DNA of 64,000 bases from Acidobacteriota bacterium. GTDB lineage: Bacteria > Acidobacteriota > Thermoanaerobaculia > Multivoradales > Multivoraceae. The notes under the pieces are model-generated. The model ran no database searches and had not been told where the DNA came from. It saw only the letters and a program-made list of their open reading frames with translations. The stretch is taken from the NCBI GenBank assembly GCA_028877275.1, contig JAPPFP010000008.1, positions 58,154-122,153 of the forward strand, read 5' to 3'. This document shows, in pieces, positions 43,701 through 52,428 of the stretch. Position 1 is the first letter of the stretch, and each line of letters begins with the position of its first letter. The position numbers and the translations under genes are program-made.

Positions 43701-45065
43701 ATGAAGTCCCGTCGCACCATCCTCACCATCAGCCTCGCCTTCCTCGCGGGCGCAGCAGTCGCGGCGCCGCCAGCCAACAACGCGGCGGACCCGTCGTCAG
43801 TGACCTGGGCGGACCACATCGCGCCGATCCTCCACGAGAACTGTGCGAGCTGCCACCGCCCCGGCCAGACAGCGCCGATGTCGCTCCTGACCTACGACGA
43901 GACGCGGCCCTGGGCGAAGTCGATCCGCCGGGTCACGACTGAACGCACGATGCCGCCGTGGTTCGCCAACCCGGAGCACGGCGAGTTCGTGGAGGACCCG
44001 AGCCTCACCGACGCCGAGATCGAGACCCTGAACAACTGGGTCGCCGCGGGCGCGCCCGCCGGCGATCTCTCACAGGCGCCGGAGCCCCCCAGCTTCGATT
44101 CGGACTGGAAGCTCGGGGAGCCGGACATGGTCTATACGGCGCCGGAGTTCCACGTCACCGACGACATCGAGGATCACTACGAGTGGCTCCAGGTGGACAA
44201 CCCGGTCGACGAAGAGCGCTGGATCCGCGCGATCGAGATCCACCCCGGATTCGTCGAAGCGGTACATCACCAATTGACGTACCTGGCGCCGCCCGACGCG
44301 ACCATCGCGGGCGTGCGGAGCACCACCGGCACTCTGGATCTGACCTTCGTCGGCGGCTGGGGGCCGGGCGTCGCGCCGCTCCAGTTCGCGGAAGGGCACG
44401 GAATGCGGATGCCGCCGAACAGCACGCTGTTCTTCCAGATGCACTACCACAAGACCCCGGGCCCGGGCACCGGCGGCACCGACCAGACGACGATGGGCCT
44501 CTACTTCCACGACGAGAAGCCCGAGAACGTGGTGGAGACGCTGTGGCTGGTCGACCCGACCCTGAACATTCCGGCGGGCGAGAGCGACTACCACTCCTGG
44601 TCGTCCTTCACCACCAAGCACGAGGCCGTGCTCTTCGACTTCACGCCGCATATGCACCTGCGGGGCAAGTCGATGACGTTCTCGGCCGAGTACCCGGACG
44701 GCCGCAAGGAAGTCCTGCTCGACGTGCCGAACTACGACTTCAACTGGCAGCTCACCTACACGCCGACGGAGCCGAGGGTGATCCCGGCCGGCACGACGAT
44801 CCGCGTCGACGCGAAGTTCGACAACTCGACCGACAACCTGGCGAACCCGGATCCGACGTCGAACGTGACCTGGGGTGAGGCGACGACCGACGAGATGATG
44901 GTCGGCTTCATCCACTACACGTTCAGTGACAAGACACAGCAGACGAACATGCCCACCTTCATCGTGCCCGAGCAGCTCAGGCAGCAGATGGAGCAGATCC
45001 GCGAGTTCCGGCGCAAGCAGCGGGAAGCGGCCAAGGCAGCCGCCGCCGAAACCAGCGGCGGCTGA
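43701..45065 (+). CDS. Secreted cytochrome c / copper monooxygenase-like protein
   Basis: A 454-residue exported protein (signal peptide to about AVAA, residue 22). The N-terminal domain has one c-type haem site, CASCH (48-52), with Met in RTMPPW as a possible sixth ligand. The rest resembles copper type II ascorbate-dependent monooxygenase folds: VHHQLTYLAPP, FFQMHYHKTPG and FTPHMHLRGKS (His317, His319) supply candidate copper ligands. A charged helical tail ends the protein. Such fusions occur in Acidobacteriota and planctomycetes; the substrate is unknown. AAGGAG precedes the ATG. Confidence 0.8.
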   Translation: MKSRRTILTISLAFLAGAAVAAPPANNAADPSSVTWADHIAPILHENCASCHRPGQTAPMSLLTYDETRPWAKSIRRVTTERTMPPWFANPEHGEFVEDPSLTDAEIETLNNWVAAGAPAGDLSQAPEPPSFDSDWKLGEPDMVYTAPEFHVTDDIEDHYEWLQVDNPVDEERWIRAIEIHPGFVEAVHHQLTYLAPPDATIAGVRSTTGTLDLTFVGGWGPGVAPLQFAEGHGMRMPPNSTLFFQMHYHKTPGPGTGGTDQTTMGLYFHDEKPENVVETLWLVDPTLNIPAGESDYHSWSSFTTKHEAVLFDFTPHMHLRGKSMTFSAEYPDGRKEVLLDVPNYDFNWQLTYTPTEPRVIPAGTTIRVDAKFDNSTDNLANPDPTSNVTWGEATTDEMMVGFIHYTFSDKTQQTNMPTFIVPEQLRQQMEQIREFRRKQREAAKAAAAETSGG

Positions 45066-45066
45066 T

Positions 45067-45753
45067 CTAGCGGCCCAGCACGGCGTACGTCCCGTCCAGC
45101 ACCAGCCGCACCGCCACGTACAGCCCGAACATCGGGACGACGACCCAGATCGTGTTCGGCGCCCACACCCACACGAGTCGGTCGAGCCGGCCGATCGCCC
45201 GGTGCCCGCCGGATACGTAGAAGCTCACCATGTAGAGCGAGCTGACGTAGACCCACTGCCAGAACAGCGCGACCCCGAGGATCCCCGCGACCACGGCCGG
45301 CAGGAAGCCCGTGGTCATCGACAGGAGCAGGACCATCGACGGGATCGGCGTGGCGAAGCCGTTCCCGACGTCGCAGTTGAAGCCGAACGTCCGCCGATCC
45401 GTGTAGGCGTCGTCGTACACGCAGTAGGCCGCCCAGACGTCCGCCCATGCCGTCGGCGACAGGATGCCCGTGAGCGGAATCCCCGAGAAAAGGAACAGGA
45501 GCGCCGGCGGCCGGCCGGTCGTCGCCCCGCGTTCGCGCCAGTACTCCGCCCGCCGCCCGATGTAGTCGCGCCGCAGGTACAGGCAGGCCTCCCAGTAGCA
45601 GATCAGCAGGTTGATCGACAGGAACAGGCTGAGCACGAAATAGGCCGGATCGACGCCGCCGTGCAACCGGTAGCTCGCCACGTTCCAGGCCGCTGTCTGG
45701 AGACCGACAACGATGACGACGAAGGCCGCGACCGGGATCTTCGGCCCTCTCAT
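45067..45753 (-). CDS. Polytopic membrane protein of unknown function
   Basis: A 228-residue protein with about six helices. Noticeable is a large polar loop with two Cys (AAYCVYDDAYTDRRTFGFNC) between helices 3 and 4, and the acidic residues in helix 2 (NLLICYWEACLYLRRDYIG). I do not recognise the family. Its ATG overlaps the stop of the S9 peptidase (ATGA), so it is translated with that exported enzyme and may sit beside it in the inner membrane. Confidence 0.72.
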   Translation of the reverse strand: MRGPKIPVAAFVVIVVGLQTAAWNVASYRLHGGVDPAYFVLSLFLSINLLICYWEACLYLRRDYIGRRAEYWRERGATTGRPPALLFLFSGIPLTGILSPTAWADVWAAYCVYDDAYTDRRTFGFNCDVGNGFATPIPSMVLLLSMTTGFLPAVVAGILGVALFWQWVYVSSLYMVSFYVSGGHRAIGRLDRLVWVWAPNTIWVVVPMFGLYVAVRLVLDGTYAVLGR

Positions 45754-47831
45754 GCTTCCGGGTCTTCGTCGTCTTCCGACCCCGGAGCGCTCTCCCATTC
45801 GTACTCGATCCCCCGGACGTGCCGCTCGAACCAGTCGATCTCCACGTTCACCTTGAACAGCTCGTGGCGGAGCTCCCGCCAGCCGTGGGGCTCCCGCGGC
45901 GCGATGTAGAGGTGGGTCTCCACCCCGTTCGTCTTCAGCGCCCGGTACAGCTCCACCGACTGGGGTGGCGGCACGCGGACGTCGTTCTCGCCGACCAGGA
46001 CGAGCGTCGGAGTCGTCACCTTGTAGACATCCTTGAGCGGCGAGTTCTCCCAGTAGACCCCGATCGGGGCGTCCTCCTGCCACGGCGTGCCCCCGAACCA
46101 GGGAGTGCGGTAGGTCCGCACGTCGCTCTGGCCGTACATCGAGATCCAGTTCACCGCGCCGGCGCCCGACGACGCCGCCTTGAAGCGGTCGGTGTAGGTG
46201 ATGATCTTGTTCGTCATGTGACCGCCGCCGCTCCAGCCCATCTTGGCCATGCGGTCGCCGTCGACGAGTCCCCGCTCGATCAGGTGGTCGACCCCGGTCA
46301 TCACGTCCAGGTGCGCCTGGTGGAAGTAGTGGCCGACCATGTCGCGCAGGAAGGGGTCTCCGTAGCCGGTGCTGCCCCGGTAGTTCGGCTTGAAGACGAA
46401 GTAGCCCCGCGCGGCCAGCACCTGGACGTAGTTCGACCAGCGGCCGAACCCGAACTTGTCCGAGGCCGCGGGCCCGCCGTGCGTCTGGACGACCAGGGGG
46501 TACCGCGTGCCCTCCTCGTAGTCGAGCGGGTAGTAGAGGAGGCCTTCGACTTCGACGCCGTCCTCCCCCGGCCAGCGGATCGCTTCCTGGCGGGGCAGCA
46601 GGAAGGTCTCGTCCAGGTAGTCGTAGACCGAGGTCACCTTGCTGGGCGCACCTCCACCCGCCGGCATCACGTGGATGTCGCCGGCGTTCTCGCGGCGGTT
46701 GATGCCGAAGGCATGCAGGCCCGCGCCCCGGGAGTAGTGCCACGAGCCCAGCGCGTGGTCGCCGTCGGTCAGCGCCCTCGGCGTTGAATCGTCCAGAGCG
46801 GCATGGAAGAGCTGGCTTCGGACCCCCGTGTTCGCCGTGAAGTAGATCGAGCCGTCCTCGGCCCAGCGGGCGCCGTTGACCTCGTGGGGCATCTCCTCGT
46901 GAAGCAGACGGTGCGGGCCGCCGCCGGCGGGGACGACGAAGACGTTCGTGTTGAAGTAGGTCTCCAGGTCGGCGCTGGAGTTGGTCAGGAACATGACGTG
47001 CCGCCCGTCGGGAGACAGCTCGGCGCCCGACTCGCTCACCGTGTTGTTGGTGAGCTGCAGGGCGTTCCCGCCGTCCGCGTCCATGATCCAGACCTCGCCC
47101 TCGTCCCGATTGTCGAAGAGCGGCGCGGGCGCCCGGTGGTGCGCGATCTGCGCCCCGTCCATCGAGAGGCGAAAGCCGACGACCGAGAAGTCGCCTTCGG
47201 TGATCCGCTCGGTGCTGCCCCGGTCGTCCCCGGTCCAGGCGACGCGGAACAGGTGGCGCTGCTTGTAGTCCTCGTCGAAGGCGAAGACGTCGTCCTTCAC
47301 TTCGTCCTTCTTCTTCTCTTCGGGAGTCTTCGGATCGGCGGCAACGAAGAAGATGTGTTCGCCGTCCGGCGAGAACTCGTAGCTCTGAACCGAGCTCTCA
47401 TGGCTGGTCAGCGGCGAGGCTTCCCCGCCACCGTTCGGGAGGAGGTAGATCTGGGAGAACTCGTCCTCGCCGCGGGTCGCGAGAAAAGCGACGTAACTCC
47501 CGTCCGGCGACCAGCGCGGGCTCGACTCCCCCTTCTCGCCGTACGTCAACCGCACGTCGCCCGTGCCATCCATCCCGATCCGGCGGATATGGGTCGTGCG
47601 GCCGTTCTTCTTCCAGTCCGTGTCACTCCGCGTGTACAGGAGCTGGTCGCCGTCCGGGGAGATGCGCGGACTGCCGACGCCGGGCACGTCGATCAGTTCG
47701 ACGATCGTGATCGGCCGCTTGTCCCCGGCAAAGCTCGGCGCCACGGCCGCAGCAAGGACAAGAGCAAGGGCCGCGGCCGGGAGAACAGGCTGGCGCAAGC
47801 CGCGGGCCTGCAGCGTCAAGGCGCGTGTCAT
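45750..47831 (-). CDS. S9-family prolyl oligopeptidase/acylaminoacyl peptidase, secreted
   Basis: A 693-residue exported serine peptidase. The signal peptide ends near PSFAGD. The first 400 residues are a beta-propeller with repeated SPDGxx blades (ISPDGDQLL, WSPDGSYVAFL, FSPDGEHIFF, LSPDGRHVMFL). The catalytic domain has GWSGGG (Ser534), GENDVRVPPPQS (Asp) and REPHGW (His), in the order expected of S9C enzymes. It ends in an acidic tail. It heads a two-gene operon with a small membrane protein and is divergent from an S12 hydrolase. Confidence 0.93.
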   Translation of the reverse strand: MTRALTLQARGLRQPVLPAAALALVLAAAVAPSFAGDKRPITIVELIDVPGVGSPRISPDGDQLLYTRSDTDWKKNGRTTHIRRIGMDGTGDVRLTYGEKGESSPRWSPDGSYVAFLATRGEDEFSQIYLLPNGGGEASPLTSHESSVQSYEFSPDGEHIFFVAADPKTPEEKKKDEVKDDVFAFDEDYKQRHLFRVAWTGDDRGSTERITEGDFSVVGFRLSMDGAQIAHHRAPAPLFDNRDEGEVWIMDADGGNALQLTNNTVSESGAELSPDGRHVMFLTNSSADLETYFNTNVFVVPAGGGPHRLLHEEMPHEVNGARWAEDGSIYFTANTGVRSQLFHAALDDSTPRALTDGDHALGSWHYSRGAGLHAFGINRRENAGDIHVMPAGGGAPSKVTSVYDYLDETFLLPRQEAIRWPGEDGVEVEGLLYYPLDYEEGTRYPLVVQTHGGPAASDKFGFGRWSNYVQVLAARGYFVFKPNYRGSTGYGDPFLRDMVGHYFHQAHLDVMTGVDHLIERGLVDGDRMAKMGWSGGGHMTNKIITYTDRFKAASSGAGAVNWISMYGQSDVRTYRTPWFGGTPWQEDAPIGVYWENSPLKDVYKVTTPTLVLVGENDVRVPPPQSVELYRALKTNGVETHLYIAPREPHGWRELRHELFKVNVEIDWFERHVRGIEYEWESAPGSEDDEDPEA

Positions 47832-47903
47832 CGAATCTCCTCGCGGTCGTCCGGGGATAGGGTTCGGTCGATCATCGTATCTCGCTGAAAGGCCGTATCA
47901 GGA

Positions 47904-49622
47904 ATGACCAGAGCCCTTCTCCACCGCACCGCAATCGGCCATGCGCTACTGGGCCTGATGCTGGTCGCGAACGCGCCGGCTGAGGACGCCGGGCTGACAC
48001 CGGAAGCAGCGGCGCAGGTCGACGCGGTCTTCAAGCTCTGGGACCGGGAAACCACCGCCGGCTGTGCCGTCTCCGTCACCAAAGCCGGCGAGACCGTCTA
48101 CGCCCGCGGCTTCGGCATGGCGCACCTGGAGCAGCCGGCACCCATCACGCCGGAGACGATCTTCGAGGCCGGCTCGGTCTCCAAGCAGTTCACCGCCGCG
48201 GCGATCGTGCTCCTCGCGCTCGACGGCGAGCTCTCGCTCGACGACCCGGTACGCGAGCACCTTCCCGAACTGCCGGACTTCGGCGCGCCGATCACGATCC
48301 GCCACCTTCTGACCCACACCAGCGGGCTCAGGACGTTCCGGCCGCTGGTCGCCCTCCGGGGAAGGCCCGACGGCTTCGCCGTGCACACCAACGCCGAAGT
48401 CCTGGCCCTCATGGCCCGGCAGCGGGACCTCAACTTCCCGCCCGGCGAGGAGTACCTGTACAGCAACGCTCCGTACATCCTGAGCGTGGTGCTCGCCGAG
48501 CGTGTTTCCGGGCAGTCGTTCAACGAGTTCACGACCGAGCGGATCTTCGGCCCGCTGGACATGGCGAGCACGCTCTGGCGGGACGACTTCACACAGATCG
48601 TCAAGGGTCGCGCCACCGCCTACGGATCCGGCAGGAGCGGCGGACTCCACACGAACATGTCGAACACCGAGGTCTTCGGCAACGGGGGCCTGCTGACGAC
48701 GGTGGGCGATCTCCAGCGCTGGAACCAGGAGCTCGACGAGCCCAAGGTCCTCGGGCAGCGATTCGTCGACATGCTGGAGACGCCCGGGCGGTTCAACGAC
48801 GGGACGGCGAGCGACTACGCGCTCGGTCTCGCTATCGGCGAGTATCGCGGCGAACGTGAGATGTCGCACAGCGGCGGCACCGCGGGCTACCGCGCCTGGC
48901 TCGCCCGCTATCCCGACCGCGACCGCCTGTCGCTCGCTCTCCTGTGCAATCACGGCGACATCAATCCCGTCGCGGTCGGCCACAGGGTGATCGACGTCTT
49001 CCTCGGGCCGGCCGAGGAACCCGCGGACGCCGGGAGTCCGGACCCGAGCGTCTACGTCGCGCTCGAAGACCTGGAACGATGGGCGGACCCCTATCTCCAT
49101 ACCCGCACCGACTCGATCGTCCGGATCGCGGTCCGCGACGGCGCGCTCTCGTTCGGCAAAGTGAGAGCAAGGCCCCTGGGCGAAGACCGGTTCGCGGTCG
49201 GCCTCTCCGGACTCGTCGTCGCGTTCCGCATGGAAGAGGACGGCACGAGGACGGCGACCCTGGGGGACGATCCGAAGCGCCGCTACCGGGCGATGCCCGC
49301 TGTGACACCGACGCCCGAGGAGCTGGCGGAGTACGTCGGCTCGTACAAGAGCGCCGAACTCGACGTGACGTATTCGGTCGAGTTCCAGGACGGCAAGCTG
49401 CTCTTCCGCCGTCCGCTCGAGAAACCGCGCACACTCGAGCCTCTGTTCAAGGACGCCTTCGAACTGAGCGATCCGTTAGTGGAGCGGTTTCCGGCCCGTG
49501 CACTGTTCAGCACCTTCGTCGCCTGGCCCGCGCGCTTCGAGCGGGATAGCAGCGGGCGTGTGACCGCGCTCTACATCAGCGATTCGTCGCGGGTGCGCCG
49601 ACTGCGGTTCGACCGCCGGTAG
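47904..49622 (+). CDS. Secreted S12 serine hydrolase with C-terminal beta domain
   Basis: A 572-residue class C-type hydrolase. A short signal peptide ends near APAED. SxxK is Ser91-V-S-Lys94 (EAGSVSKQFT), the Tyr motif is LYSNAPY, and SHSGGTAGY is the HxG motif. After residue 370 two beta-rich segments follow, including YVGSYKSAELDVTYSVEFQD, similar to extra domains of D-aminopeptidase-like members. It is divergent from the S9 peptidase gene by 72 bases, so the two exported enzymes may share control. Confidence 0.88.
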   Translation: MTRALLHRTAIGHALLGLMLVANAPAEDAGLTPEAAAQVDAVFKLWDRETTAGCAVSVTKAGETVYARGFGMAHLEQPAPITPETIFEAGSVSKQFTAAAIVLLALDGELSLDDPVREHLPELPDFGAPITIRHLLTHTSGLRTFRPLVALRGRPDGFAVHTNAEVLALMARQRDLNFPPGEEYLYSNAPYILSVVLAERVSGQSFNEFTTERIFGPLDMASTLWRDDFTQIVKGRATAYGSGRSGGLHTNMSNTEVFGNGGLLTTVGDLQRWNQELDEPKVLGQRFVDMLETPGRFNDGTASDYALGLAIGEYRGEREMSHSGGTAGYRAWLARYPDRDRLSLALLCNHGDINPVAVGHRVIDVFLGPAEEPADAGSPDPSVYVALEDLERWADPYLHTRTDSIVRIAVRDGALSFGKVRARPLGEDRFAVGLSGLVVAFRMEEDGTRTATLGDDPKRRYRAMPAVTPTPEELAEYVGSYKSAELDVTYSVEFQDGKLLFRRPLEKPRTLEPLFKDAFELSDPLVERFPARALFSTFVAWPARFERDSSGRVTALYISDSSRVRRLRFDRR

Positions 49623-49631
49623 GCGACACAC

Positions 49632-49712
49632 ACTGGGTGCGCCGGCGCCCTCGCCGGCTTCCGGAAAGGACGCGCCGCGAAGCGGCGACCGTATTCCAGT
49701 GCCGCACCCAGT
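49632..49712. repeat. Dispersed hairpin repeat, copy F, two-ended
   Basis: The only copy with the conserved end on both sides: ACTGGGTGC at 49632-49640 and GCACCCAGT at 49704-49712, framing 63 bases. The left half has the stem GCCGGCG/CGCCGGC with loop CCCT; the middle holds CGCCGCG and GCGGCG. This gives the look of a small element with inverted ends. Confidence 0.75.
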
Positions 49713-50494
49713 CAGCCGATGTCGCCGGTGTTGCCCGCCATCAGCCGGATCGCGGCCTTGCGCGGTAGGAGGCGCGTCAGCAGAACGGCAACCAATCGGT
49801 TCACGAGTCCAGGCACGAACCGCGGACCCTTGCCCAGTGCATCCAGCGTTCGCCGCGCCACCGCGTCGGGGTCGAGCATGCCCGGCACCCGGCCCTTGCC
49901 CGAGCGCTTGTAACCCGGCGTAGGAATCGCGCCGGCGCAGCAGGCAACCACATCGATGCCCAGCTCGCGGAGCTCCTGCCACAGGCCCTCGCCGAGGACG
50001 GTGTTGAAGGCCTTGGTCGCGGCGTAGGCAGCCACCCGCGCCGTCCCCTGCAGGCCCGCCAGCGAGGACATCAGGATCACCGCGCCACGGCCGCGCCGCT
50101 CGAGCCCCGGCAGCAGCGTGTGCAGCATGACGACCGGCGCCCGGACGTTGACGTTGACGACGCGCTCGAGTTCCTCGGCGTCGGCGTCAACGAAACGCCC
50201 CACCGGCACGAAGGCGGCGTTGTAGACGAGCACCCCCAGGTCGAGATCCGAGGTAACGCCAGTCAGTGCGCCGGCGAGATCGGGACTGGCGAGGTCCATC
50301 GCCAGCGGCCGCACCTCGACGCCGTACCGCTCGTGAAGCCTGTCCGCGAGGTCCTCGAGCAACGACTCGCGCCGGGCGATCAGCACCAGGTCCATGCCGC
50401 GCTCGGCGAGGCACTCCGCGAACGAGGCGCCAAGCCCCTCCGAGGCGCCGGCGACGAGCGCCCAGCGCCCGTAGCGGTCGCGGAACGAGGTCAT
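49712..50494 (-). CDS. SDR-family oxidoreductase
   Basis: A 260-residue short-chain dehydrogenase. AGASEGLGASFA is the nucleotide motif, VYNAAFV replaces NNAG, the Ser is in MSSLAG and YAATK gives Tyr/Lys. The C-terminal tail carries a hydrophobic stretch (LVNRLVAVLLTRLLP) that may associate with the membrane, as in some hydroxysteroid dehydrogenase-like members. It overlaps the end of the repeat copy next to it. Divergent from the sulfatase. Confidence 0.9.
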   Translation of the reverse strand: MTSFRDRYGRWALVAGASEGLGASFAECLAERGMDLVLIARRESLLEDLADRLHERYGVEVRPLAMDLASPDLAGALTGVTSDLDLGVLVYNAAFVPVGRFVDADAEELERVVNVNVRAPVVMLHTLLPGLERRGRGAVILMSSLAGLQGTARVAAYAATKAFNTVLGEGLWQELRELGIDVVACCAGAIPTPGYKRSGKGRVPGMLDPDAVARRTLDALGKGPRFVPGLVNRLVAVLLTRLLPRKAAIRLMAGNTGDIG

Positions 50495-50577
50495 GCGGCC
50501 ACCGGGTCCGCGAACGTCTCCGCTACGCTGCGGTGCCGACGCTCGCCATTTGAAGCATCCACCATGGAGACTCGATC

Positions 50578-52401
50578 GTGAGGCTAGCAACGTCTCTTTC
50601 CGGTGTTCTGCTGTTCGCGCTCGTCGCGACCGCGTTCGCCCAGCCGCCCAACGTCGTCCTCGTGATGACGGACGATCAGGGATACGGCGAACTGTCCGCC
50701 CACGGGAACCCCGTGCTCGAGACACCGAATCTCGACCGCCTGCGCGGTGAAAGCGTGCGCCTGGACGACTTCCACGTCGCGCCGATGTGCACGCCGACCC
50801 GCGGCCAACTGCTGACCGGCATGGACGCCGCTCGCAACGGCGCGATCAACGTCAGCAGCGGTCGCGCGCTCCTGCGGCCCGAGATTCCCACGATGGCCGA
50901 CATCTTCGCCGAAGCCGGCTACCGAACCGGCGTGTTCGGCAAGTGGCACCTCGGCGACAACTACCCCTTCCGGCCTGAGGACCGCGGATTCGACGAAACC
51001 GTGTGGTTCCCCTCCTCCCACATCGGCTCGGTGCCCGACTTCTGGGGCAACGACTACTTCGACGACACCTACATTCGCAATGGCAGGCGGCAGGCCTTCA
51101 AGGGGTACTGCACCGACATCTTCTTCGACGAAGCGATCGACTTCATGCGGCGCTCCGTGGAGTCCGGAACGCCATTCCTGACCTACATCGCTCCGAACAC
51201 GCCGCATGGCCCGCTGATCGCCAAGGAGGAGGACGAAGCCGCGCTGGCGGCCGCGCTGGCCCGGCCCGAGTTTGCCGACATGAGCACGGCACTGAAGACC
51301 CGGCTGACCAGTTATCTGGGCATGGTCCGGAACATCGACACGAACATGGGCAAGCTCGCCGAGTTCCTCGAGGAGGAAGGGCTTCGGGAGAACACGATCG
51401 TGATCTTCATGACCGACAACGGCAGCACTCACGGCCCGCTCTACTTCAACGCCGGCATGCGCGGCATGAAGACCGAGTTGTGGGAAGGGGGCCATCGGGT
51501 GCCCTTCTTCATCAGTTGGCCGAACGGCGACCTGGCGGACCCGCACGACGTGACGGGCCTGACGCAGGTCCAGGATGTCCTGCCGACGCTTCTGGACCTC
51601 TCCGGCATCGAAACGCCGGCCGCCCGGAACTTCAACGGCACTAGCCTGGCCCCCGTCTTGCGCGGAGATGCTGCTGTGCCCGAGGACCGCATGCTGATCA
51701 TCAACTACAGCCGGATGCCGTCCGGATTCAACTACCCCTCGCCGTACACCCAGTCGATCCTCACGCGGAGTCACGCGGGCGTCCTGTGGAAGCACTGGCG
51801 CCTGCTCGAGGACCGCGAGCTCTACGACCTGGAGTCCGATCCGTTGCAGACCACGAACGTGATCGAGCAGCACCCGGAAGTGGTCGCCCGGATGCGGGAC
51901 CACCTGTACGAGTGGTGGAACGAAGTGGCCCCGACCGCCAACGAACCCCAGCGGATCGTCATCGGCGACGACATCGAGAACCCGATGATGCTGACCGGCT
52001 GCGAGTGGCTCGACGTGTTCGTCGATCAGCAGGCGCAGGTCCGACGCGGCACCCGGAAGACCGGCTACTGGCTCCTCGATGTGGCCGAAGCGGGCGAGTA
52101 CGAGTTCGCGCTGCGGCGCTGGCCCAGGGAAATCGACGTACCGCTCGCATCGGCGCCCGAGGGCAGCACGGCACTGCCCATTTCCTCGGCACGCCTCTTC
52201 ATCAGCGACCACCATCACCTCGACATCGGCGACAAGAGGCCCTACGGCTTCGAGGGGCTGACGACCCGAGTGGACAGAGACGACACGGAGGCCACCTTCA
52301 CGGTGACCCTGCCCGAGGGCACCATCGCCCTGCACACCTGGTTCGAAGAAGGGCGGGAAGTCATCGCGAGCGCCTACTACGTGTACGTGACGAGGAAGTA
52401 G
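50578..52401 (+). CDS. Secreted type I sulfatase
   Basis: A 607-residue arylsulfatase-type enzyme with a signal peptide (cleavage after AFA, residue 21). Asp32/Asp33 in MTDDQGYGE bind calcium and CTPTRGQLLTG (Cys71) is the formylglycine site, so it needs a formylglycine-generating enzyme not present here. Further family motifs are GKWHLGDN, MTDNGSTHG and the Lys/His region GMKTELWEGGHR. A C-terminal beta-sandwich (about 460-607) is added. The start is GTG with GGAG nine bases upstream. It opens a block of polymer-degradation and redox proteins. Confidence 0.93.
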   Translation: MRLATSLSGVLLFALVATAFAQPPNVVLVMTDDQGYGELSAHGNPVLETPNLDRLRGESVRLDDFHVAPMCTPTRGQLLTGMDAARNGAINVSSGRALLRPEIPTMADIFAEAGYRTGVFGKWHLGDNYPFRPEDRGFDETVWFPSSHIGSVPDFWGNDYFDDTYIRNGRRQAFKGYCTDIFFDEAIDFMRRSVESGTPFLTYIAPNTPHGPLIAKEEDEAALAAALARPEFADMSTALKTRLTSYLGMVRNIDTNMGKLAEFLEEEGLRENTIVIFMTDNGSTHGPLYFNAGMRGMKTELWEGGHRVPFFISWPNGDLADPHDVTGLTQVQDVLPTLLDLSGIETPAARNFNGTSLAPVLRGDAAVPEDRMLIINYSRMPSGFNYPSPYTQSILTRSHAGVLWKHWRLLEDRELYDLESDPLQTTNVIEQHPEVVARMRDHLYEWWNEVAPTANEPQRIVIGDDIENPMMLTGCEWLDVFVDQQAQVRRGTRKTGYWLLDVAEAGEYEFALRRWPREIDVPLASAPEGSTALPISSARLFISDHHHLDIGDKRPYGFEGLTTRVDRDDTEATFTVTLPEGTIALHTWFEEGREVIASAYYVYVTRK

Positions 52402-52428
52402 AATCCGCGACTCAGCACAGAGTCCTCA

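Noticed and set aside
49632..49712. Target duplication around the two-ended repeat copy
   Set aside because: Flanking bases on the two sides do not match.
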